Shown here piece by piece: positions 26,354-35,192 of a DNA stretch of 64,000 bases (position 1 is the first letter of the stretch; each line of letters starts with the position of its first letter). The position numbers and the translations under genes are program-made. This DNA comes from Anaerolineaceae bacterium (GTDB lineage Bacteria; Chloroflexota; Anaerolineae; Aggregatilineales; Phototrophicaceae): the NCBI GenBank assembly GCA_020634165.1, contig JACKCF010000002.1, positions 434,001 to 498,000 of the forward strand, given 5' to 3'. The notes under the pieces were generated by a model. It was not told where the DNA came from, searched no databases, and saw only the letters and a list, made by a program, of their open reading frames with translations.

Positions 26354-26602
26354 GTGATCGACGAGACCCGTGTCATTCCTGCGAAAGAGATTATCGAGGA
26401 TCCAGAAGCTGTGCGCGGTTTTCAGCGGGCGTACATCATGATTATCGAAGCTGACTCAGTTTATCGTTTTAAGCAACTGCTGGAAGCAATGGACATCATG
26501 GCCTTGCAGGGCTGGGAACTGGTTCAGATGGATATCGAAACCAGTTATGGACTCACCCTGTGGAAAAATCCGTACTTCAAGACCAAGAGCGTCGGTATCT
26601 AG
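26354..26602 (+). CDS. DUF4177-like small protein
   Basis: 82 residues starting at GTG 26354, with AGGAG 8 bases upstream. The segment LLEAMDIMALQGWELVQMDIE carries the 'QGWELV' hallmark of DUF4177 proteins, small alpha/beta proteins of unknown role. It lies 15 bases after the WecA-type gene and 39 before the GT4 gene, probably in the same operon. Confidence 0.75.
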   Translation: MIDETRVIPAKEIIEDPEAVRGFQRAYIMIIEADSVYRFKQLLEAMDIMALQGWELVQMDIETSYGLTLWKNPYFKTKSVGI

Positions 26603-26641
26603 GGTGATGCCCATTCGTTACCGTCAGGATCGCTAACGACC

Positions 26642-27787
26642 ATGATTGTTACCCATATCATCAAAGCCACCCGCATCAGCGGTGCGGAACGGCATATCTT
26701 GATGTTGCTGCCTGGGTTGCGCCAGCAGGGCGTTGATGCCCGTCTGCTGCTGCTGGTGGAACCAGGCAACCCGATGGACGATATGGTCGCCATTGCTGAG
26801 GAAGCAGGCGTTCCCGTAGAGCGTATGCAGATTCACCGCGATTTTAGTTTGCTGCTCATCAATCGCCTGCGCGGGTATCTCAAGGCACAGCAGCCCGATA
26901 TCGTCCATACCCATCTCATCCATGCCGATACGCACGGCATCATTGCCGCCCGACTGGCTGGCGTTCCCACAATTATCACAGGCCGCCACAATGACGATTC
27001 GTTCCGTACTCAGGGCAAGATTCGCTTTTTGAACAGCCTGCTCTGGCGCTTTTCGACAGGTGGCATTGCCATCTCGCGCGCCATTGAGCGCTTCGTCATT
27101 GATGTAGAGCATGCCCCGCCGGAAAAAGTGCGCGTTGTCGAATATGGCCTGACTTATGAAACCGCCACGCCGGAGCAAATCGAAGATGCTCGTCAGCGGC
27201 TGCGCCATGAATTGCAACTGCCGCCCCAGGCGGTCATCCTGGGGATGGCCGCCCGCCTGACGCAGCAGAAGGGCATTCCCTATGCCCTTGAAGCCTTCGC
27301 TAAGGTCTATCGCGATTACCCGCAAGCCTATCTGGTGATTGCTGGCGATGGTGAACTGCGCCCCCAACTCACTCAGCAAACATCGGACCTCGGCATTCGT
27401 GGGCGTACGCTGTTCCTGGGCTGGCGTGCCGATATGATCGATGTGATGGCCGCCTATGATGTGTTCGTACTGCCCAGCCTGTGGGAGGGCTTCGGCCTGG
27501 TGCTCTTAGAAGCCATGTCGCGCCGCCTGCCGATTATCGCCAGCCATGTCAGCGCCATTCCAGAAGTCGTTGCTGATGGCGAAACGGGCCTGCTGGTGCC
27601 ACCGCGCGATGTCGATGCGCTGGCGGACGCCATGCGCACCCTGCTCAGTGATCGGACGCTGCGGCGCCACATGGGCATGGTCGGTGAAGACCGCCTGGAA
27701 ACGCACTTCGGCCATGCACGTATGGCCAGCGCGACCATTCAGGTCTATCATGAATTCAGCGGCCAGCCTGCGGATGACGAAACTTAG
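26642..27787 (+). CDS. Glycosyltransferase family 4
   Basis: 381 residues with the GT-B fold. The N-terminal half starts 'VTHIIKATRISGAERHI' with the GGAE-like donor loop, and the C-terminal half has 'GDGELRPQL' and the EX7E motif 'LPSLWEGFGLVLLEAMSRRLP'. It transfers a sugar from a nucleotide sugar, probably in envelope glycan synthesis given the upstream WecA-type enzyme. Acceptor and donor are unknown. A terminator follows. Confidence 0.92.
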   Translation: MIVTHIIKATRISGAERHILMLLPGLRQQGVDARLLLLVEPGNPMDDMVAIAEEAGVPVERMQIHRDFSLLLINRLRGYLKAQQPDIVHTHLIHADTHGIIAARLAGVPTIITGRHNDDSFRTQGKIRFLNSLLWRFSTGGIAISRAIERFVIDVEHAPPEKVRVVEYGLTYETATPEQIEDARQRLRHELQLPPQAVILGMAARLTQQKGIPYALEAFAKVYRDYPQAYLVIAGDGELRPQLTQQTSDLGIRGRTLFLGWRADMIDVMAAYDVFVLPSLWEGFGLVLLEAMSRRLPIIASHVSAIPEVVADGETGLLVPPRDVDALADAMRTLLSDRTLRRHMGMVGEDRLETHFGHARMASATIQVYHEFSGQPADDET

Positions 27788-27838
27788 CAGTCATGTAGGC
27801 GCAGTCTCACTTCAGGACCAGCCGTGTATTTCAAACAC

Positions 27839-27866
27839 AAAAGGGCACCGTGTGGCGCCCTTTTTC
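27839..27866. terminator. Bidirectional terminator
   Basis: AAAAGGGC and GCCCTTTTT arms (27839-27846 and 27857-27865), with inner CC/GG, lie between the convergent GT4 and membrane-protein genes. Confidence 0.8.
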
Positions 27867-27893
27867 TTTTGCTTGTCTATAGCTGGCCTGCGG

Positions 27894-28955
27894 CTAATCT
27901 GTCGTAGGCAGCGGATCATTGTCAGGCGGGAAGTCACCTGTTTCCACCGTCGTATCAATGGGTGATTCCGGCGACGCTGGCGTTACCGGGGCGACTGGAG
28001 CCGCCTTGCGTTTATTCAGGCCGATGGCCTCGCCCGCTTTGCGCGCCAATTCCTGGAACTTGTCGCTGATACCATCCAGCTTGGCAGCCATTTCCGCATC
28101 CGGCTGGACACCGGCAGTTTCGCGGTGGTAGGTCGCGATCATCGCAATCATGGCAAACGAATCGCCAATCGCGACTTTGACCATCCAGGATAGCAGCAGC
28201 AGAATAATCAGCGACCAGCCAGCCAGTTGCTGACTGAAGATCGAAATCAGTGCGCCCACAGGCAGCGAGAACAGCACAAACGCCACGATGAACGGAATGT
28301 AGCTGAGGATCATCAGCGCGACGGCATTCATCAGGATCGGCTTCCACCGCATCGCATACAGAACAACGCCATCACGGGCATTGGCCCAGACGTTATCCTG
28401 TTCATCTTCGTAGAAGCTGCGCGCCAGCACCGCCTCGTCGATGTAGGTTGTCGCGAACCAGATGATGCGGTTCAGAATTTGCACCAGAGTTTGTAGGGTA
28501 TCACCTGGCAGCCAGCTTGCGATATTGTAAATCGTGCGGGTAAAACCGCGCACCACACCGGAAACCAGTTCATCGACGACGAACATGGCATTAACCTCGC
28601 CGAAACGCTCCTGAACCAGCTTTTTACCATAAGCCAGTTGGCCTTCACTGTCTTTGATTTTGCCATTTTGCAGCAGTTCGCTGACGATGGCGATATGGGC
28701 TGCCTTGATGATGTAAAAGACGTAGCGATAGGCCAGATGGTACAGGGCGAACATCCCACCAATGCCAACGATAAAAATAATAACGCCCAGGAATTCAATA
28801 GCACTGCCGATCAGTGCAGCGACCGCACCCACGATCAGAAAATAGATAATCCCGACGACCCAGAAGATGATATTCACCCCCAGGCGGATCAGAATAATGG
28901 GCATCGTGCGGCGCGTAAGATCAATAGCCTTACCCAGATTAAGTGATTCAAACAT
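27894..28955 (-). CDS. Polytopic membrane protein with Pro-rich tail
   Basis: 353 residues. Hydrophobic segments lie at about 19-45, 50-75, 205-230 and 235-265. The C-terminal tail (about 300-353) is Pro/Ala/Thr-rich and acidic. I do not recognise the family. A conserved-looking polar stretch EGQLAYGKKLVQERFGEVNA sits between the membrane pairs. It is monocistronic. Confidence 0.65.
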   Translation of the reverse strand: MFESLNLGKAIDLTRRTMPIILIRLGVNIIFWVVGIIYFLIVGAVAALIGSAIEFLGVIIFIVGIGGMFALYHLAYRYVFYIIKAAHIAIVSELLQNGKIKDSEGQLAYGKKLVQERFGEVNAMFVVDELVSGVVRGFTRTIYNIASWLPGDTLQTLVQILNRIIWFATTYIDEAVLARSFYEDEQDNVWANARDGVVLYAMRWKPILMNAVALMILSYIPFIVAFVLFSLPVGALISIFSQQLAGWSLIILLLLSWMVKVAIGDSFAMIAMIATYHRETAGVQPDAEMAAKLDGISDKFQELARKAGEAIGLNKRKAAPVAPVTPASPESPIDTTVETGDFPPDNDPLPTTD

Positions 28956-29139
28956 GGATTTACCCCCTCGTAATGACTATTTAAAGTATAAACGCAAATT
29001 TCAATTGACCTGTAAAGGTGTCATAAAAACGCTGTTCACATCCAGGAATTGTAAATAAATAGCGATGAATAAAAACCTTAAGTTTTTGATGCTGCGCCTT
29101 CATTTAAACTAAATACAGTCTGATTCGTAGGAGTGAAGC

Positions 29140-29493
29140 ATGTCCGCTACTGTAAAAAATAATGAGCGTACCATCGCTCTGGATAAACTTATGTCCGGTG
29201 TCATGATCGGTGCCGTTGCCGCTGCCATCATGTCTGCCATCGGTATGGCCGCCTATAGTCTGGCACGCGGGACCACACCTGGCGATGACAGTATGCTCAG
29301 TGTCAAGATTCTGATGTGGATGGGGTGGTTCCTGGTAGGGACCAGCATCTTCGCACCCGTCATTGGTTTTGTCTGGGGTGCTCGCCCTGGGTTTAACTGG
29401 AAAGCTTTTGTGCGCCTTTTGGTTGGCTACCAACTGCTGTGGCTGGTCCTTTACGCAATCATGTACATTCTGCGCCTCACCGTCGGCTTCTAG
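29140..29493 (+). CDS. Small three-helix membrane protein
   Basis: 117 residues with three membrane helices (about 22-45, 58-84 and 93-116). A GGAG site precedes the ATG. I do not recognise a family. It has its own terminator. Confidence 0.6.
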   Translation: MSATVKNNERTIALDKLMSGVMIGAVAAAIMSAIGMAAYSLARGTTPGDDSMLSVKILMWMGWFLVGTSIFAPVIGFVWGARPGFNWKAFVRLLVGYQLLWLVLYAIMYILRLTVGF

Positions 29494-29519
29494 CACAACC
29501 CGATTTTTAAGAACAATCA

Positions 29520-29544
29520 GGCACTCGTATGAGTGCCTTTTTTT
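29520..29544 (+). terminator. Rho-independent terminator
   Basis: GGCACTC (29520-29526), GTAT loop, GAGTGCC (29531-29537), then seven T. Confidence 0.92.
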
Positions 29545-29621
29545 GTTTGAAAAAGTCGTCCAACTTGTAATGTATTTAGTATCTATCCGAGAAATGGGAT
29601 AATAAGATTGTAGTGAAGCCA

Positions 29622-29732
29622 AACCCCCATCCTCAGTCCATCACCCGTGAGGTGGAAGGATGCCTTTCCTAGCGACTTGAGCGCCAATAAAAGTCCTCTC
29701 ACCTCACGGGGAGGGGATTTAGGGGAGGGGTT
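29622..29732. repeat. Dispersed intergenic repeat, family A copy 4
   Basis: Starts AACCCCCATCCTCAGTCC, contains GGAAGGATGCCTTTCC and CCTCTCACCTCACGGGGAGG, and ends GGATTTAGGGGAGGGGTT. It has the same layout as 14080. Confidence 0.82.
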
Positions 29733-29894
29733 ATTAACAGACGAGTCGTAAGCTGTAATCTCGTTGTTGTGCAGACTGTGTCTTAACAGGCAATGGGGCT
29801 TGCCCTGATTGATTTTACGGATAGATACTTAGCAATTTGGGACTGCTATCAGGCGGGCTTCATTGTTACACTAGGGAAGAGTCGCCATAGTGAA

Positions 29895-30380
29895 ATGGCC
29901 CAGATCATGACAAACCCACCCTATGGGATCAATGAAGCCTACGAAGCGGCTGAACGAACCATCGCCACCACGCGCGATGAAGTTCGCGGATACATTCCCG
30001 AAGTTGTTCGGCGCATGATGATGACCTTTGGTGCGCCGCTGCTGGTGGCCGTGCTGGTGGCCACCATTGGCGCGATGCTCCTGGCGCGTGTCCTGCCCTC
30101 ACCCACCGTCAGCCTGATTGCATTTGTGGTGAATGTCGGCGTGATGTTCTATGGCTGGCGCTACTTTGAACAGCGCCTGCATGGGACGTCCGCTTTTGTG
30201 GTCTATACGCGCTACAGCCGTCTCCGCCGTGACCTTGAGACACTGCTCAAGCAGGCCCCGGAAGGCACGGACGTCAGCGCCGCCGACATCGAAGAGCAGC
30301 GGGAACTGGTGGTGGAAGCGGCAGATGCGTTCATCGACGTGATGCAAGACATGGGCGCACAGCCCACCTCCAACCGGTGA
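29895..30380 (+). CDS. Membrane protein, unknown function
   Basis: 161 residues from ATG 29895. Upstream codons are open but do not look coding; alternative starts are GTG 29889 or ATG 29907. Two adjacent hydrophobic segments (about 46-68 and 72-90) are followed by a charged helical tail (RRDLETLLKQAPEG). It ends 11 bases before asnB and is likely cotranscribed with it. Function is unknown. Confidence 0.55.
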   Translation: MAQIMTNPPYGINEAYEAAERTIATTRDEVRGYIPEVVRRMMMTFGAPLLVAVLVATIGAMLLARVLPSPTVSLIAFVVNVGVMFYGWRYFEQRLHGTSAFVVYTRYSRLRRDLETLLKQAPEGTDVSAADIEEQRELVVEAADAFIDVMQDMGAQPTSNR

Positions 30381-30391
30381 CGATCTGAACA

Positions 30392-32293
30392 ATGTGCGGA
30401 ATTTGTGGCGTTATCCATCTGGATGGACAACCGATTGAACCTGACGTCCTCCAGGCGATGAACAATGCTCTCACCCATCGCGGCCCTGATGATGCCGGAT
30501 ACTATATCAATGACAATGTAGGGCTGGCCATGCGCCGCCTGAGCATCATTGATGTCGCAGGCAGTCCCCAGCCGCTTTACAACGAAGATGAAAGTATCGG
30601 CGTTATTTTCAACGGCGAAATCTTCAACTTCCAGGCATTGCGGGACCAATTGACCCAGACAGGGCATCAGTTCCACACAGGCGGTGATGGCGAAACCATC
30701 GCCCACCTGTACGAAGATCACCAGGTCGAAACAGCGCATTACCTGCGCGGGCAGTTCGCTTTCGCTGCCTGGGATAACAACCGTCAGCGCTTATTTTTAG
30801 CGCGGGATCGCTTCGGCCAGAAACCGCTCTACTACTATCACGATCAGCATACCTTTGCCTTCGCCAGCGAAATTAAAGCCCTGCTGCAAAATCCACGCAT
30901 CGCCCGTGAATCTACCCTGAACGATCCGCACCTGTTGGGGCTGTACCTCAGCTATGGTTATGTGCCTGCACCGCACACGCCTTTCAAGGGCATCCATGCG
31001 CTGCTGCCTGGATACACGCTGCTGCTCCATGCAGCAACCAATACGCTTGATGCCGCCGCCTACTGGCAGCCACCCGCTTTTGCGCCCTCGGACCGCTCGG
31101 CAAAAATCGAGGATTGGATTCCGCAACTGCGCGAAGCGATCACTGAGGCTGTTCGCCTGCGCCTGATTGCCGATGTGCCGTTAGGGGCTTTCCTGAGTGG
31201 CGGCCTGGACAGCAGTCTGATCGTGGCGCTGATGCAGCAGCATACCAACGCGACTGTCAAGACGTTCAGCATTGGCTTTTCCGGGGATGCCAGCTTTGAT
31301 GAAACGCCCTATGCCAAGCAGGTTGCCCTGGAATTAGGCACGGAACACGTCAATTTTACTGTCGCACCGGAAACCATGTCCCTGCTGGATAAGTTGGTCT
31401 GGCACTATGATGCCCCCTTCGCCGATAGCAGCGCCATCCCGACATTTTTAGTCAGCTACCTGACGCGCCAGCATGTCACTGTCGCGCTCACAGGTGATGG
31501 TGGCGATGAATTGTTTGCGGGTTATGATCGGTTTTACGCCGCTTATTTGGTCAAAGCGCTCGGTGGCATGGTTCCGCGCCGCTTGTGGCAGATGGCTGCC
31601 GGAGCGTTGTCTTCAATTCCCGAAGGCACAGGCTACTATGACCGCATCAAACGCGCCCGACGCTTCATTCGCGGGGCCAGCCAGCCCTTAGCTCTGGCTT
31701 ACTTCGACTGGGTGCGCCTGTTCGATGCGGACCTCGCCCAGCAGTTGACGCGCAGTTCCTACGATGCGGGTGGGGCGCACTTCACGAATTGGGTCGAACA
31801 GCCAACCGACATCGGCAGTATTCTCCATGCCAACATGACCACCTATCTGCCCGATGATCTGCTCATCAAAGCGGATCGGTGCAGCATGGCCACCTCGCTG
31901 GAAGCACGTGCCCCCTTCCTCGACCATGAACTGGCCGAGTTAGCTGCACAAATTCCGCTCAACCTCAAACTGAACGGCAGCAATACCAAGTACATCCTCA
32001 AAGAGGTCGCGCGTGGCCTGCTGCCGGATGACATCATCGACCGCCGCAAGCATGGTTTTGGTGTGCCGCTGGGAACCTGGCTGAAAAAGGACATTGAGCC
32101 GGTTCGGCAGATGCTGCTCAGTAAAAAAGCCCGCGAACGTGGCCTGCTCGATATGGCCACTGTCGAGCGCCTCATCAATGAGCATGAAAGCGGCCAACGC
32201 GATCATGGTTTTCGCCTCTGGACCTTGCTGACGCTCGAATCCTGGTATGAGCAGTTCATCGACGCCTATAAACTGGTCGCGCCTGTGTATTAG
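30392..32293 (+). CDS. asnB: Asparagine synthase (glutamine-hydrolysing)
   Basis: 633 residues. The mature N-terminus MCGICG has catalytic Cys2 of a class II glutaminase, with 'LTHRGPDDAGYY' and 'FNGEIFN' as expected. The C-terminal synthetase domain has the ATP pyrophosphatase loop SGGLDSSLIVAL and 'TGDGGDELFAGYDRF'. It makes asparagine from aspartate, ATP and glutamine. AsnB-type enzymes in glycan clusters can instead amidate sugars or peptides. The glycosyltransferase and WecA genes are nearby but not contiguous. Length is typical. Confidence 0.95.
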   Translation: MCGICGVIHLDGQPIEPDVLQAMNNALTHRGPDDAGYYINDNVGLAMRRLSIIDVAGSPQPLYNEDESIGVIFNGEIFNFQALRDQLTQTGHQFHTGGDGETIAHLYEDHQVETAHYLRGQFAFAAWDNNRQRLFLARDRFGQKPLYYYHDQHTFAFASEIKALLQNPRIARESTLNDPHLLGLYLSYGYVPAPHTPFKGIHALLPGYTLLLHAATNTLDAAAYWQPPAFAPSDRSAKIEDWIPQLREAITEAVRLRLIADVPLGAFLSGGLDSSLIVALMQQHTNATVKTFSIGFSGDASFDETPYAKQVALELGTEHVNFTVAPETMSLLDKLVWHYDAPFADSSAIPTFLVSYLTRQHVTVALTGDGGDELFAGYDRFYAAYLVKALGGMVPRRLWQMAAGALSSIPEGTGYYDRIKRARRFIRGASQPLALAYFDWVRLFDADLAQQLTRSSYDAGGAHFTNWVEQPTDIGSILHANMTTYLPDDLLIKADRCSMATSLEARAPFLDHELAELAAQIPLNLKLNGSNTKYILKEVARGLLPDDIIDRRKHGFGVPLGTWLKKDIEPVRQMLLSKKARERGLLDMATVERLINEHESGQRDHGFRLWTLLTLESWYEQFIDAYKLVAPVY

Positions 32294-32610
32294 GCTTTTC
32301 AGACCCTCATCCTCGGTTTGTTGCCATCGAAACCAGCCTCTTCTCGCCGCCATCGACTGACGTCATATGGCTACATCTGGCAGCGGGAAGTGCCCTGAAG
32401 GCACTCTGACCTGCTGCGGTGACTCCTTTTCAGAGTTCCTTCAGTGGACTTGGCTTCTGACGAGCTGGGCACTTCAGTGCCTAGCGGGACACGGATACAG
32501 GACGTGGCGTTTTGCGCGCGGCTTGCCTAGCGTTACCCTGTTACAAATGTCGATGTCGTGTACACTGGCCCCGTAAGCGAATTATACGCACCCAAATCAG
32601 GAGAAACTCA
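32294..32610. other. Structured leader region upstream of the FKBP gene
   Basis: About 317 bases without a gene. AGTGCC (32389-32394) pairs with GGCACT (32400-32405), and GGCACT (32468-32473) pairs with AGTGCC (32476-32481). The same arm sequence therefore occurs twice in opposite order, and the two hairpins could swap partners. No riboswitch family is recognised. A fragment of family A (GACCCTCATCCTC) is at 32302-32314. Confidence 0.4.
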
Positions 32611-33003
32611 ATGGATCACAAAACAGCCGGAGCTGACTTTTTAGCCAACAATGCCAAGCAACCTGGCGTGGAAACCACTTCAAGCGGCCTGCAATACAAA
32701 GTTGTGGAAGCAGGCAGCGGCCCCAAGCCGAGTGCAACCGATACCGTTGAAGTGCATTATCGTGGTACGCTCATTGATGGCTCTGAGTTCGACAGCAGCT
32801 ACAAGCGCGGCCAGACCATTGAGTTCCCACTGAACCGCGTCATCGCTGGCTGGACGGAAGGCGTTCAGTTGATGTCTCCAGGCGCCAAATATACGTTCTT
32901 CATTCCCTACAACCTGGCCTATGGCGAACGCGGCACCCCTGGCGGACCTATCCCCGGTTTTGCCACCCTGATTTTTGATGTGGAACTTGTCAGCATCAAA
33001 TAG
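32611..33003 (+). CDS. FKBP-type peptidyl-prolyl isomerase
   Basis: 130 residues, no signal peptide. The FKBP core is complete: 'VEVHYRGTLIDGSEFDSSYKRG', 'FPLNRVIAGWTEGVQLMSPG' and 'FIPYNLAYGERG', which includes the active-site Asp, Trp and Tyr residues, ending 'LIFDVELVSI'. It speeds proline isomerisation during folding. CAGGAG lies just upstream of ATG 32611. Earlier start codons in the frame do not extend the fold. Confidence 0.95.
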   Translation: MDHKTAGADFLANNAKQPGVETTSSGLQYKVVEAGSGPKPSATDTVEVHYRGTLIDGSEFDSSYKRGQTIEFPLNRVIAGWTEGVQLMSPGAKYTFFIPYNLAYGERGTPGGPIPGFATLIFDVELVSIK

Positions 33004-33034
33004 GGTCTATCGTTTTATAAGGTTACATCCTTGT

Positions 33035-33062
33035 GTAGGGGCAAGGCATGCCTTGCCCTTAC
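33035..33062. repeat. CATG-centred palindrome, family B copy 1
   Basis: GTAGG precedes a perfect 20-nt palindrome (33039-33058: GGGCAAGGCA and its complement), followed by TTAC. It is not followed by a T-run. It has the same size and centre as 43293 and 44011 but different arm sequences. Confidence 0.75.
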
Positions 33063-33137
33063 AATTTAACGAGATGAGAAATCCGCTCAACGGGGGTGTA
33101 TAACTTTCGCGACCCACTCATTCAGAAAGGCCCGCTT

Positions 33138-34037
33138 GTGAAGCTCGCAGTCAATTATTCAGAACCCATGGCGACCCTGCTGCGCAATGGCGAAGCTGAA
33201 CTCGACCTGTTTAAGTGCCCCGCCTGGCCGGAAACATTGGCCCAGGCCCAGACGCTGCGCCCGTCTTATGCCCATCTGCCGCTGACGATTCAGGGTGATG
33301 GCAAAGTTACCAACAGCGAAGCCAAAGCCGAGGTCGATTGGGAAGCGTTAGATCGTACCCTGGCCGGAACACAGACGCGCCACATCAACCTGCACCCTGA
33401 TATGAACGCTCCCGCCTTGCAGCACATTCCGGCGAATGGCCTGGAACCGGAGCATGTCGAGCAGGTGACTGATCTGATGATTGAATGCGTGATGGTCGCT
33501 GTTGAGCGTTATGGCGCGGAAAAAGTCACTGTCGAAAATATCTATGACCTGAACGGCACAGGCCGGTGCGCCTTGATGCTTCCGGAAACATATCATCGCA
33601 TTCTGGATGCCACTGGCGCCGGATTCCTGCTCGATATTTCCCACGCGCGACTAGCCGCAAGCCAGCTAGGCCGCGACCCCAAAGCCTATATCAATGAACT
33701 GCCTGTCGAACGCCTGCAAGAGGTCCATGTGACGGGTATCCGCCTGTTTGACGCCGCCTTCTGCGCTCACCTCGCTGGCCTGGGCGTTCCCGACAATTTC
33801 ATCGACCGCTTCCGTGGCCAGCCGCTGGACCATATGGCCTTCACCGATGCCGACTGGGAATTTCTGGAGTGGGCTTTCCAGCGATTGCACAACAACGACT
33901 GGCAGCAGCCCTGGATTGTCTCGATGGAATACGGTGGCGTCGGCCCCGTGTGGGAAGACCTCGCTGAGATCGACCTGCTGCGGGTGCAGATTCCGCGCCT
34001 GTACAGTCTGGTTCATGGCCTACCGATAGAGGCGTAA
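33138..34037 (+). CDS. DUF692/TIM-barrel (sugar-isomerase-like) protein
   Basis: 299 residues from GTG 33138 (MKLAVNYSEP), chosen because AGAAAGG lies 7 bases before it. The 'LAVNYSE' start, HINLHPD, VENIYDLNG and 'FLLDISHARLAASQLG' strand-end acids and histidines follow the TIM-barrel metal-binding layout of the DUF692 / xylose-isomerase-like superfamily (relatives include the MbnB and TglH oxidases). The exact metal set cannot be assigned by eye. The next gene starts 3 bases after its stop. Confidence 0.7.
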   Translation: MKLAVNYSEPMATLLRNGEAELDLFKCPAWPETLAQAQTLRPSYAHLPLTIQGDGKVTNSEAKAEVDWEALDRTLAGTQTRHINLHPDMNAPALQHIPANGLEPEHVEQVTDLMIECVMVAVERYGAEKVTVENIYDLNGTGRCALMLPETYHRILDATGAGFLLDISHARLAASQLGRDPKAYINELPVERLQEVHVTGIRLFDAAFCAHLAGLGVPDNFIDRFRGQPLDHMAFTDADWEFLEWAFQRLHNNDWQQPWIVSMEYGGVGPVWEDLAEIDLLRVQIPRLYSLVHGLPIEA

Positions 34038-34040
34038 TCA

Positions 34041-35090
34041 ATGCGTTTGCTGAAGCGTGTCTTTTTTGCATCTTGGCTGATCGTTTTCGCGTTGGCTGGC
34101 ACAGTTCATGCCCAGGATGGAGAAACAGGCGACATCAGTTGGCACCCTGATGGCACCTACATTGCAGTCAGCCATGAGGCCCAAGTCGAAATTGTCAATG
34201 CCGCGACGATTGAGGTTGTGCAGTCGTTTCCAGCAGCCGAACATGGGTTAGCGTATGCTCGGTGGAGTCCAGATGGCAATCGAATCGCTTTTTTCAACGA
34301 ACAAGTTCTTGAGATATGGCGAGTCAGTGACAATCCATTTTCCGCCACATTAGAATCTATTATTCATCCTGATGCCATACTCCTAAATGCTATTAGTTGG
34401 CATCCTTCAGGTGAATTCCTCGCATTCGGAGCGGGCAGCTACATGAACTTTAGTAATTCTGCAGGTAATCGACTGGACATTACTTTTGACGAAACAGTGA
34501 ATTTGAGCCTTCCACGTGAACCTAAGTGGGACTCAACGGGTGAACGATTAGCAATACCTAGACGTGATGGTGAAGTCGAAATTTGGCAGCTTGAGGATCA
34601 ACAGCTCACTCGACTGTATCATCTATATCAAGATGCGTATCTTGACAGTCATGGCTATTGGGAGAATCCCACTTCCCGGACGGTTGATTGGTCACCCGAA
34701 GATGATGCAATAGCTTTTGGAACAAAAAGAGACATCAGCATTGTATTGCTAAGAAATCTAGATTCAGCTCAGCTTTACGTTGATATATCATCTGACGATT
34801 CTGTAGAACATTTTGAGGTAGCCACAGAGGACTATAATCGCGTTTCAGTTCTTACGGTTGACTGGCATCCGACGCTGAACTTAATTGCCAGTGGTTCAGA
34901 CGACGGCACAGTTCGTATCTGGGATGTAGACTCAGGCGAGCAGATTCATATCATCAACCTGGGCGAAGGCGTATCTGTCAATTCTGTCGCCTGGAGTCCA
35001 GACGGTACACGTCTGGCCTATGGACTACTACCCGGTTCGGAAAATTTGGTAGAGATTATCGAGCTAGCCGATATTCTGGAGACAGAATAG
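34041..35090 (+). CDS. Secreted WD40-repeat protein
   Basis: 349 residues with a signal peptide (1-24, ending TVHAQ). At least five blades carry the 'WHPDGTYIA', 'WSPDGNRIA', 'WHPSGEFLA' and 'WSPDGTRLA' pattern, plus the classical 'IASGSDDGTVRIWDVDSGE'. It should form an external beta-propeller of unknown ligand. It starts 3 bases after the DUF692-like gene, so it is likely cotranscribed with it. Codons are AT-richer in the middle than at both ends. Confidence 0.8.
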   Translation: MRLLKRVFFASWLIVFALAGTVHAQDGETGDISWHPDGTYIAVSHEAQVEIVNAATIEVVQSFPAAEHGLAYARWSPDGNRIAFFNEQVLEIWRVSDNPFSATLESIIHPDAILLNAISWHPSGEFLAFGAGSYMNFSNSAGNRLDITFDETVNLSLPREPKWDSTGERLAIPRRDGEVEIWQLEDQQLTRLYHLYQDAYLDSHGYWENPTSRTVDWSPEDDAIAFGTKRDISIVLLRNLDSAQLYVDISSDDSVEHFEVATEDYNRVSVLTVDWHPTLNLIASGSDDGTVRIWDVDSGEQIHIINLGEGVSVNSVAWSPDGTRLAYGLLPGSENLVEIIELADILETE

Positions 35091-35192
35091 CATAGGACTA
35101 TTGTCAGATAACTTCATCCCTTTTCTCAGTGGCTGAAAGACTGCTCGTAATGTATCGTTTAGATGAATTACGACAGCATGAGGCCATGATAA

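Noticed and set aside
33035..33062. Family B copy 1 as a rho-independent terminator
   Set aside because: The palindrome is perfect but is followed by TTAC and not a T-run, so termination is uncertain; listed as a repeat only.
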